From Strigamia acuminata (lineage: Eukaryota; Arthropoda; Chilopoda; Geophilomorpha; Linotaeniidae), in NCBI GenBank assembly GCA_949358305.1, contig OX442319.1:8804001-8868000 (forward strand): a DNA stretch of 64,000 nucleotides, in the 5' to 3' direction. A model generated the notes under the pieces. The model ran no database searches, was not told the DNA's origin, and worked only from the letters and a program-made list of their open reading frames with translations. Below are positions 9,999 through 19,696 of the stretch, one piece after another (the first letter of the stretch is position 1; every line of letters begins with the position of its first letter). The translations under genes were made by a program, and so were the position numbers.

Positions 9999-12222
9999 TG
10001 ACACAATGTGACCAAAAGCAGGACCGCAGCTTGCAAGGTGAACAAGTGGAATTAAGTCACGACCAATGAGGAGACAGGAGATTAGGCTCAAGTAGCCATT
10101 CTTGGGAGAGGGATTAGTGATGTCACTTCCCCCCCCTGGTTTCCCATTGGTAGAAAATTAAAATAATTTATAGAATCAATTTCCCAGAGTTCCAAGAAAA
10201 TGTCGAAATTTGAAATTCCAATCATTCTCGAAAATTCCGAGATTTCCACATGTTTTTCTATTGTCTTTCCAGTCGCCATGTTTGATTTTTAAAATAAAAA
10301 CAAAATTTCGACCGTTTTAATGTTCCAATTCCTACATTTCTGCAGAAAAAACAACACTTTTTGAAAAAACAATAGTGATTTTTCGGTTTGGAACTAGAAG
10401 TTCTGAACCAGATCAAAATGGTCTGATTCCACAAAAACATGACTTTTGTGCTTTTCTAAAAAAGCACGAAATCATGTCTGTAGAACTTCGAAATTTTCAA
10501 ACCAGTTAATTTAATCATTGTTAGCAACAAATAACAAAATCAAACCGCGCTAGCGCGCAGACAAACCGATTCTTGATGCCTCGCAAGAAGAAACAGAGGA
10601 AGAAAGATAAGAAAATAAAAATAAAAAATTACAAAATACTGGGTGTTTTTTAATCTAAAAGACACCCAAAAAGTTCCAATTTTTAGCAGAAGGTTTTTGC
10701 AGATATTTACACTACGGGGATATTGTTGCAATCTCTTCTTCTGCCCCAAGAGACCAACAAACGCGCCCGCTCACCCCTTTCGGAGACTCATTCCAGTCTG
10801 CACGAGGCTGCCTTTCGACAGAAACGTGCCTACACTGAGATGTCTGTTCATCCCAATGAAATGGTGTTTTTTGTGGAACAGTCAGTTGCACTTAAAGTAA
10901 GAAGGAAATGCATCTTCTGTCCCTAGTCGCCTTGGGTCCCACCCTTCAGCCGCCATTGTGAAGCCATATCGCCCTCCATTTGACGCTGTATACAACCCGG
11001 CATTTGAGGTGATTATTACCGCTGTCAGGTGTGGAGTCCCAAGAAAACCATGAAAATCATAGATAGGGAAGTTTAGAGAAAAAGTAAAAAATGAAAAAGA
11101 TGTAAAAACAACTAATTTCCAAATTACAGAGATTGCTCCAGACTGTGGTTTGAGCACAGTCCTTTAACAAACTGCAGTAGCCCAGAAATCAAGCAAGAGT
11201 GAATAAAATTCAGAAACAAAAGTTACAGGCTAGATTCCCAATCTTTTTTCAAAGTTGGTAGCTACCTGAACGCACAGATATCGTTCCTACGCCCTAACGA
11301 ACTCTCTGTGCCATTTGAGCACTTCACCATCGGTATCCCCGTACCTCCGGCAGCTCTCCCTGCTGTCCGTGTCCCAATTTCAGCAACTCTTGGGTTAAAT
11401 ACGTTAACTTGCAGTTGCCTACCAACCAGTACACGGGACAGGGTAGGATTATGACCGATGTGAACCCGGATGAGCGCCTTGAGCAGCCACAACGCAACCC
11501 ATAAATTATGAGTCGCAACAAAAATCAAGGCAGTCTTCCCATGTGTGCGGACACTTCGCTGCTACTCGGGTCCAACTACACGCCAACTCACCGCACGTGA
11601 CTGTTCCCGCGCCAGCGACCACTAAGCTAGCAACCTGCATCCAAGCGACTAAACGTCCTACAAGAAATTTGGTGTCACTCAAAGCTCAGTTCAACATCGC
11701 CTCCTCGCCCGGCCCATAATGGAACCAGTGATTGCAGCGTGGCACCTGGAATATGACCGCTTCTCCCCCGTGGGATTTGGTTTGCTGGTGGCCACCAGCG
11801 CGCCTCCTCCACGAATCGAGTTTGAATACGCTGCAGACTGTCCCATTACTTTTACTTGGGCTGCGCACCAAGAAATAAAAATAATAAAGAAGGTTTGGAA
11901 TTATATTCCCCTCCCAACCACTCAGTTTTTTAGGCTAAGCTAGAAAGGAATAGAAGACCGTTGGAAAGTGTGGCTAGTGTAAGTCCCGGCTTGCCAGTAC
12001 CCAGGCAAGCTGGACATGCAAAGCCACCAATTTTTGTCTGATCAGGGTCCAATGGTCAGCGATTAGCGGCCGTTTCGCCTGCTGACCCCCTGTCACAATC
12101 ATGACCAAGGAAATTTCCCCCTCTAGTTGAAAGAAAAAATTCATTTAATATTGTGCTTCGCACAATCAGTAAATTAGAATAGTATTCGCAAGAGAATTCA
12201 AAATCCTGGACGGGCCCACAAT
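9999..12222 (-). other. Long 5' leader of Gypsy copy 1
   Basis: A 2.2-kb stretch between the 5' LTR and gag, with no recognisable sense gene. Next to the LTR (about 12180-12220, element strand) TGGGCCCGTCCAGGATTTTG looks like the complement of a tRNA 3' end (CCA, acceptor stem, T arm), hence a primer-binding site. The tRNA was not identified. A long branched hairpin occupies 10397-10489. About 10260-10390 is far more diverged from copy 2 than any other part. On the + strand, protein-like blocks occur at about 10740-11202 and 11260-11880, some with splice-like edges. Confidence 0.6.
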
Positions 12223-12845
12223 TGTGAGTGTTCGGACGGACGCCACGTGGTCGGGGGAGAGCCACGGAGGCGCTGGACGCAACACACACGATAAAACAAA
12301 CCACGAAATACACGGAGACACAATATAGTTTTAGTTATGGCTTTATTGGATGTCTAGGGGTATGATTGTAGTGTCCCATAGTGTATTTCCCAAGGCGGCG
12401 GTTCCTTCGAACCGTCCCTAATCAGACCGCGTGGCACGGCGGCCATCGGCCGCCATGACACACGAGGTCGGTAATCGGTTTTGGGCCACGCCGCCGAAGT
12501 TACGGTTAACGTCCGGCGGACGTGGCGCAACTGGACGCTCAGGTCCCGGCGGGCGATATCATCGCCACGCCGATAGTTTGGGTTATCTCAATAGCCAGTT
12601 TCGGAGGCGGTCGCGATGCGACCGTTCGCCTTGCTGGTTGATCAACAACTCTCTTGTCCCTACGGGGACCAACCACTTCCGGAAGGGCGACTTCCGGGGC
12701 CCGATCCTGCTTGACCAAAGGCCCGCAGCTCCACCTGGTTGCGGGGGACCGCAACAGGCTGCGCGAGATACGAGAGGCGCTGGAGCTGCGCCAAGTGCAT
12801 TGCCGTTGCAGTGCAGCGACCCGTGCGCAGGGGCAGCTGGTCACA
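12223..12845 (-). repeat. 5' LTR of Gypsy copy 1
   Basis: 623 bp, reading the same as 2055-2677 by eye, including the six positions that distinguish copy 1 from copy 2. It carries the element promoter and, on its right, the TAAT target duplication (12846-12849). Confidence 0.93.
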
Positions 12846-12890
12846 TAATTAAAGAAATCGAACGAGAAAAATAGAAAATTGTAATAAAAA
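12846..12890 (+). pseudogene. Displaced 3' end of the threonine aldolase last exon
   Basis: Right of the Gypsy element and its TAAT duplication, the sequence continues the aldolase frame exactly: codons AAA GAA ATC GAA CGA GAA AAA then TAG (12851-12874). An AATAAA at 12883-12888 follows. The last intact codon is split by the insertion. This remnant marks the ancestral C-terminus and poly(A) site. It is now 10.8 kb from the rest of the gene. Confidence 0.85.
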
Positions 12891-13078
12891 TATACACAAA
12901 ACATGAGAGATTTTGAAGAGACTAGATTTACTCAAAAGGGAAAATACACAATTCTACAATTTTTACTAAAAACAATTCCAATTCTAACAAAAAAAATTCA
13001 ATTTTGATAAGGTATCACTAAAATTGAATTGCCATTTCAACCGATTTCTTCAAAATGACCGGCGCATGGTATTTGCGT

Positions 13079-13375
13079 CGCGCATGCGCAGATTGATAGG
13101 GTTCACAGCTGACAATATGTCCTGTAACTTTATTGGTTGAAAATGCAAGAAAATCTGATTGCTATTGGTTGGTTTAAAACAACGGGAATCTAAAATAATC
13201 TGTAATCTTCTTGTTGTTCCCGGACCACGTGGAAAGAAGCGTCGAATTCCTCGTTAACTGCAAGAAATCAAGAGAACCTGACGTGGTAATTACATTTGAT
13301 TGATCACACAACGTTGTTTGTTTATCTATTTAAATTTGGCTCTGATTCTAGACAAGTTTCAAATTCGGCGGCGAA
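13079..13375 (+). promoter_or_regulatory. Promoter and 5'UTR intron of solenoid gene A
   Basis: The order shared by clade I copies is an NRF-1-like palindrome CGCGCATGCGCA (13079-13090), two ATTGG (inverted CCAAT) boxes near 13130 and 13165, a TATA-like TTTAAAA (13173-13179; TATAAAA in other copies), then about 100 bp of leader. A GT-AG intron 13286-13351 (donor GACGTG|GTAATT, acceptor GATTCTAG) ends 24 bp before the ATG. The sites are seen directly. Their use is inferred from conservation across copies. Confidence 0.6.
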
Positions 13376-15544
13376 ATGAGCGATTTAGAAGAAATGCTGA
13401 AAAGGACGCCAGAAGGAAATTTTATTCGATATTCGTTCACGCCAGGAACACTACAAGACATTTCAATGGTTAAAGTTGTAACTAACTTGTGGGAGACGGA
13501 TGCCGGCGATAAGATAGCAGATTTTTGTCGATCTGACTATTACATTCGCAAAGGCGATATTGGAGAAGACATTCAAATCTATAGCAAAAAATGGAGTAAA
13601 CTAGGAAAATGCATGTTGGATAGTGTGTATAACTTAGATCTACCGAAAACACTCAAAATTGAATTACTCAAACTAGTTGAACCAACAAGTGAAGCAATAC
13701 TGGATTGGATAAACTTTCGCAATCGCCAGGGTTTTTTCAAATTCGAATTTCGCACGAGTGATTTGATTTGGACGCCATGTGCAACGATAGACGAGAAGGC
13801 AACTGCGATCAGGCTATTGTCGGATGAATCCCAGAATATTTACGCAAGATACCAGCTTGCTTGCACTTTTTGTTTACTCGAACATATCGCCACTATTGCT
13901 CCGAAAATCGATCAGAGTGTGTACTTAGGCGAGAAAAAGATGGACATAGAAAGAAGACCAATGGTTAATTATTGGAACAAGGATAAAAGGTTGAAGGGAA
14001 TGTCTCTAGTGTACGAAAGCGTCAACGAGTATGTGTTTAAATTAATCGTATTTGACGGCCCCGATGCAGCGGTCAGATACATGTGGAGTCAATTGAACGA
14101 CCAAGAAAAAGAAAGAAATTTAATCCCAGCCACGAGAAGGTCGCAGAATGCGGATAGCTTGTGTTATTTCTTGTCCCAGATGAGTGAGAAGCAGTGGAGG
14201 GAAGTGTTTACAAAATACAATTCTAACGGAATACTGATGACACTTTTATTCAGTTGCCGATGGCAGGACTACTTCTGGCCCACGTTGGAAAACCTTTATG
14301 GGATTATACATGGAGAGACTTTTTATTTCTTATTGCAAAATGTAGTAAAAATGCATAAATACAGGCATGTTTTTAAGAGATTGTGGGAATGTGCTCCGAA
14401 TCGCTTAAAAATGTATGTTTTTGAACACGATTACGGTTTTGTAGCCGAATTATTTCGTATCAGCGAAACCGCAGGTTTAGGGCTGTTGATGCTGGCTTCT
14501 GCGAGTACTCTGCAGAAGAAAGAATTAATAAGTTGTCGGTACGGTATGGATCTATGTTACAAGTTATTATTCGCAAAGCAATGGGATTTGTTTGATGTTT
14601 TCGTTAAACACGCAGTTGTGTGCGAGAAGGATGTTGGGGAGTTTATGCAGAGATTTTTGAATGAAAAAGGGACTAATATTTGTTATTATCTCATATATAA
14701 GTATGACTGGGACGCGCTGGACGAATTCACGAATCGGTGTTTGAAATCCAAAGTTGAAATGACTCGCTTCAAGCGCCAGATAGCTTTTGATATTGCAACC
14801 GAGTTCAAGCAGGAAAATTCACATCTTAATTTGTTCGAAAGAATGTTGACAACCGAAGCGGATTTCACGAATCTGGATAAATTTTTAGGGTGGTGTTTTG
14901 AAAATGATTTTGAAGAGATTGAGCAATTTAAGAAAAGTTTGTTTGAAAACAATGTGTCGTACGATTTGATTCGTCAATTAATTCGGAATGGTTTTTGGGA
15001 AAATTTAGATGTGATCTTGGATTTGTGTTTTAGTGATCCGGATGATGTTTTGAAGTTTAAAAGTGTTTTTTTGAGTCCAGAATTTGAATTTCAAACAATT
15101 GAACTGATGTGTGATTTGATATGTAAAAATGATCATTTAAAATCTTTAGAGAAATTCGTGGGTTGGAAGTTTGGAAGTGATAAAATTGATCGATGTAAGC
15201 GGAAAATATTCAAATTAGACGAGCGAACGTTGCATATTTGTGCTGATCTGTTAAATGATGACAAGTGGGAGTTGGCGGATGAGTTCATCAATTGGTTTTG
15301 CTCGTCGTCGCGGACGGAAATAGCCAAATTAAAAAAGAAATTGTTGTTTTTCCGCTGGATGGACAATGTCTATATGAAATATGGGATGAAATGGACTCAT
15401 TGCCGTAAACATAGAGTGTATGATTTCAAAACTATTGTAACATGGTTTAATCCAAGTGTGAAAACAATTGCTTTATTTAAGAAAAAGTATGCAGCGACTA
15501 ATTGGTTTGACACAGCTGAAGCTGCGTTAGATGGGAAAACCTAG
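13376..15544 (+). CDS. Solenoid family gene A (clade I, 722 aa, intact)
   Basis: Unrecognised protein, complete and intronless in its coding part. The N-terminal block (about 1-200) has the family signature YSFTPGTLQDISMVKVV, TNLW..DAG, then DLIWTP and the near-invariant TIDEKATAI. From about residue 285, and clearly from 403, it is a run of alpha-helical repeats of about 42-50 aa: W..L(D/E).F...C....(E/D)(I/V)..FK. Seven units start near residues 403, 445, 497, 541, 588, 631 and 683. No signal peptide, membrane segment or catalytic motif is visible. A cytosolic scaffold or adaptor role would be a guess. It starts 500 bp after the aldolase stop and leads the array. The ATG begins MSDLEEML and is shared with B, D and G. 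Confidence 0.85.
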   Translation: MSDLEEMLKRTPEGNFIRYSFTPGTLQDISMVKVVTNLWETDAGDKIADFCRSDYYIRKGDIGEDIQIYSKKWSKLGKCMLDSVYNLDLPKTLKIELLKLVEPTSEAILDWINFRNRQGFFKFEFRTSDLIWTPCATIDEKATAIRLLSDESQNIYARYQLACTFCLLEHIATIAPKIDQSVYLGEKKMDIERRPMVNYWNKDKRLKGMSLVYESVNEYVFKLIVFDGPDAAVRYMWSQLNDQEKERNLIPATRRSQNADSLCYFLSQMSEKQWREVFTKYNSNGILMTLLFSCRWQDYFWPTLENLYGIIHGETFYFLLQNVVKMHKYRHVFKRLWECAPNRLKMYVFEHDYGFVAELFRISETAGLGLLMLASASTLQKKELISCRYGMDLCYKLLFAKQWDLFDVFVKHAVVCEKDVGEFMQRFLNEKGTNICYYLIYKYDWDALDEFTNRCLKSKVEMTRFKRQIAFDIATEFKQENSHLNLFERMLTTEADFTNLDKFLGWCFENDFEEIEQFKKSLFENNVSYDLIRQLIRNGFWENLDVILDLCFSDPDDVLKFKSVFLSPEFEFQTIELMCDLICKNDHLKSLEKFVGWKFGSDKIDRCKRKIFKLDERTLHICADLLNDDKWELADEFINWFCSSSRTEIAKLKKKLLFFRWMDNVYMKYGMKWTHCRKHRVYDFKTIVTWFNPSVKTIALFKKKYAATNWFDTAEAALDGKT

Positions 15545-16473
15545 ACAATTGGTTTTGTTTATCGTTAATAAATTCATGATTTGTTGTTAAATTCATGTAA
15601 AAGAAATTTTATAATAAAACTCTTGAAACGAAATAAAACAAGAACTGTAGTTCAGCTGACCCCTTGGCTTTCCTGTACTGTCTTAGAGTGCACTTCACCA
15701 TCAAAACAATTTTGATATATTTGCGTATATTTTTATTATAATTTTTTTTCTATTTCTTCAATCACATAAATAAATTCGTAAATGGACAATTGCTGCTCAA
15801 TTTTTTGGAGCAAAATTGTACGTATGAAAGAAAGAACGTCGTAATTTATTGTTAAGTTTATTAAATTAGTGACGTCGCGATTGCTAAGCGAGGTTGTGTG
15901 TGTTGTGACAAGACAATGTACAAATGGTGCGAATAAAACGAATTTAATTGATTCTACGAGCGAGAACAATTGATTTTACAACTCTTAGCAGATGGCGGTT
16001 GATGATTGACGGATAGCCCATGGAAATTTAAATTATTCCTTTAACAATTTATTTTTGCTATTTTTTCTACATCTCATTTTGTTTTATGATGCATCAAGCA
16101 CACCCGATAAACGATACAATAGTTTACTGTGCTGCGATTGCAATCCAGTTGATTATTTCCAACAAAATGACCGCCGGATGGTATTTGCTTCGCGCATGCG
16201 CAGATTGATAGAGTTGACAGCTGACAGAATGTTCTGTAAATTTATTGGTTGAAAATATGATTGCTATTGGTTGGTATAAAACAACGGGAATCTAAAATAA
16301 TCTGCAATCTTGTTGTTGTTCCCGGACCACGAGGAAAGAAGCGTCGAATTCCTCGTTAACATCAAGAGATCAAGAGAACCTGACGTGGTAATTACATTTC
16401 ATTTATAACACTACGTTGTTTGTTTATTTAAATTTGGCTCTGATTCTAGACAAGTTTCAAATTCGGCGGCGAA
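15545..16473 (+). promoter_or_regulatory. A/B intergenic: 3' flank of A and promoter of B
   Basis: The 3' flank of A has AATAAA signals within 90 bp of the stop. Next comes a 180-bp block (about 15795-15970, containing TTAGTGACGTCGCGATTGCT) that recurs near 50060, 53390 and 62870. The promoter of B has CGCGCATGCGCA (16191-16202), ATTGG boxes, TATAAAA (16275-16281), and a 5'UTR intron 16388-16449. No gene was seen in the remainder. Confidence 0.6.
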
Positions 16474-18690
16474 ATGAGCGATTTAGAAGAAATGCTGAAA
16501 AGGACGCCGGAAGGAAATTTTATTCGATATTCGTTCACGCCAGGAACACTACAAGACATTTCAATGGTTAAAGTTGTAACTAACTTGTGGAACACGGATG
16601 CTGGCGGTAAGATCGCAGATTTTTGTCGATCTGACTATTACATTCAAAAAGTCGATATTGGAAAAGACATTCGGATGGACAGCAAAAAATGGAGTCAACT
16701 TGAACAATGCTTGTTAGATATTGTGTCTAACTTAGATCTACCGAAAACACTCAAAATTGAATTACTCAAACTAGTTGAACCAACAAGTGCAGCAATAGTG
16801 AACTGGATAAACTTTCGCAATCGCCAGGGTTTTTTCAAATTCGAATTTCGCATGAGTGATTTGATTTGGACGCCGCATGCAACGATAGACGAGAAGGCGA
16901 CTGCGATCAAGTTATTGTCGGACGAATCCCAGAATATTTACGCAAGATACCAGCTTGCTTGCCATTTTTGTTTAGTCGAACATATCGCCACTATTACTCC
17001 GAAAATCAATCAGAATTGGTACTTAAATGAGAAAAACATCGACATAAGAAGAAGACCAATGGTTTATTATTGGACCAAGGATAAAAGGTTGAAAGGAATG
17101 TCTCCAACATACGAAAGCATCAACGAGTATGTGTTTAAATTAGTCGTAGATTCCGGCCCCGATGCAGCGGTCAGGTACATGTGGAATGAACTGAGCGACG
17201 AAGAAAAAGAAAGGAATTTAATTCGAGCTACGATGGAGTCGACGGATGCGGATAGTGTGTGTTATTTCTTATCCTTGATGAATGAGAAGCAGTGGAGGGA
17301 AGTGTTCTCAGAAGACAGTTGTAAGCGAATATTGATGATACTTTTATCCAGTTGGCGATGGCAGGACTATTTCTTGCCCACGTTGCAAAAGGTTTATGGA
17401 ATTATACACGGAGAGATTTTTTTTTATTTTTTCCAAATTGTAGTAGGAATGCCTGAATACAGGCATGTTTTTAAGAGATTGTGGGAATGTGCTCCAAATC
17501 GTTTCAAAATGTACGTTTTTGAAAACCATAGCGGTTTTATAGCTCAATTAATTCGTATCGAAACGGCAGGTTTTGTACTGTTGATGCTGGATTCTGCGAG
17601 TACTCTGCAGAAGAAAGAATTGATAAGGTCTGCCGTCGGAATGAAGGAGTGTTACATGTTATTCGTCGCAAAGCAATGGGATTTGTTTGATGTTTTCATT
17701 AAACGCACGCTTTTGTGCGAGAAGGATGTTGGGGAGTTTATGGAGAGATTTGTGAGGGAAAAAGGATTTAAAATTTGTGTTTGGTTTGCAGATGAGCTTG
17801 AATGGGACGCGCTAGACGAATTCACGAATCGGTGCTTGAAATCCGAAGGTGAAATGACTCGCTTCAAGCGCCAGATGGCTTTTGATAATGCAACCGAGTT
17901 CAAGCATAATTCAAATCATAATTTGTTCAAAAGAATGTTGACAACTGCTCTGTTGAAATCTACCGAAGCAGATTTCATGAATCTGGATAAATTTTTAGGG
18001 TGGTGTTTTGAAAATGATTCTGAAGGAATTGATCAGTTGAAGAAAAGTTTGTTTGAAAACAATAATGTGTCGTACTCTATGATTCGTGATTTAATTCGGA
18101 AAGGTTTTTGGGAAAAATTAGATGCGACTTTGGATTGGTGTTTTAATGATCGGGATGATGTTTTGAAGTTTAAAAGTGGTTTTTTGAGTCCAGAATTTGA
18201 AAATCATACAATTGTACTGATAAGTGATTTGATACGTAGAAATGATCATTTAAAATCTTTAGAGAAATTCGTGGGTTGGAAGTTTTCGAGTAATAATGTT
18301 GATCGATGTAAGCGGGAAATATTCAAATTAGACGAGCGAACGTTGCATATTTGCTCTGATCTGTTACGTCAAGATAAGAGGGAGTTGGCGGATGAGTTTA
18401 TCAATTGGTTTTGCTCGTCGTCGCAGACGGATGTGGCCGAATTCAAAAAGGAATTGATGTTTTTCTGCTAGATGGACCGTGTTTATAAGAAATATGGGAA
18501 TAAATGGCCTCATTGCGGTAAATATGAAGGGTATATTTTCAAAACTATTGTAACATGGTTTAATCCATGTGTGGAAACAATTGCTTTGTTTAAGCAAAAG
18601 TGTGCAGCGCGTAATTGGTTTGGAGCAGTTGAAGCTTGCATTAGATGGGAAAACCGAGCGAATCAGTTTTGTTTATCAAGTGTAAATTGA
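16474..18690 (+). pseudogene. Solenoid family copy B (clade I), nonsense codon near the 3' end
   Basis: Same architecture and start as gene A. It is open for 665 codons, then TAG at 18469-18471 replaces the conserved Trp codon of the RWMD motif. The downstream frame continues the family sequence (YKKYGNKWPHC, FKTIVTWFNPC) up to a further one-base insertion near 18635 that changes the last residues. The truncated product would lack most of the last two repeats. It could be a recent pseudogene or a slightly shortened functional allele. The intact promoter cassette upstream argues that decay is recent. Confidence 0.75.
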
Positions 18691-19696
18691 TGATTTTTTG
18701 TTAAATTCATGTGTTTTAGATGTAAAAGAAATTTAATAATAAAACTGTAATAGAACTCTTAAAAAGAAATAAAAGAAGAATTTTAGTTCGGCTGGCCGCT
18801 TGGCGTTCCTGCACTGCCTTAGAATGCACCTCAACATCAAAAGTAATTTTGATATATTTTTATTTAATGACACGACAGTGATTCGTTTTTATTGGAATAT
18901 TTGGGTGTTGAACAATGTTTTTACATCGCAGCATTTTCAGAACGTTTGCACAGCGGCGGAAATGTTTAAAGAAATCGACGGTGTTTTATGGATTTTGTAC
19001 AAAAATGTGTCGAAATTCAGTGCCTGAATGGAAAAACGTATCACACACAATCTGAAGTAAGACATTACGACATAAGAGTCGAAATGTAAAATAATCAATA
19101 TAATTTTTCAATTACTTTTCTTTTTTTTTACAATTTATCTATAAGTAAATAAAATTTCACATTATTGGGACCATTCTCCAGCTGAGTTACACCTTGCTTC
19201 GTATTTAAAACTCATAAATACGACGAACAATCACGTTTTTATTTCACATTGCTTCGGGTCGATGCCGTTTTAGTCGTTGCAATTTTAACTTCTTGATCAA
19301 TCACTTCCCGTTTCACTTTCTATACTTTTTTGGTTCAAAATGTATTCTGTCTCTGTACATGTATCTCAGTGTCTCATTTCATTTTTTAACATCCATTAAA
19401 ACGTATACTAACACGACTAAGTACAACTATCCACAATACGAGGAGTAAAAACAAATTCCTATCGCAAATTCAGTTGAATAAATAATTGTTTAAAGACGTT
19501 TTTACATTCATTTGTAGACCAAGCAGTGCAAGGAAGCTGAAGGATCACCGTCGAACAGAAATTATTGTTTTATTTCTTTTTTAAATTGTTTATTATTATT
19601 TCAGTATTACATTTTATTTTAAAATTAATTTAAAAAATTAAACGAAACACACAAACTTAAATATAAATCAACTAGAACTTCACGTTCACAACTGAA
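18691..19696. other. Convergent B/C intergenic region
   Basis: Contains the 3' flank of B (AATAAA signals), then a block (about 19150-19280, GGGACCATTCTCCAGCTGA) repeated at 31955-32060 downstream of D, then the 3' flank of C. At least three such convergent junctions (B/C, D/E, I/J) share blocks, which points to segmental duplication. No gene was found. Confidence 0.6.

Larger units (their letters stand above)
2055..12845 (-). mobile_element. Ty3/Gypsy LTR retrotransposon, copy 1 (10,791 bp)
   Basis: Full-length element in antisense orientation: two 623-bp LTRs starting TGTGACC and ending CTCACA, a tRNA-like primer site next to the 5' LTR, gag, pol, a third ORF and a G-rich polypurine tract. 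A 4-bp target duplication TAAT (2051-2054, 12846-12849) flanks it. It landed in the last coding exon of threonine aldolase. It is almost identical to copy 2 at 37278-48065, which lies in opposite orientation. Pol carries one nonsense codon at 7456-7458. Both LTRs look identical by eye, so the insertion is probably recent. Confidence 0.95.
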
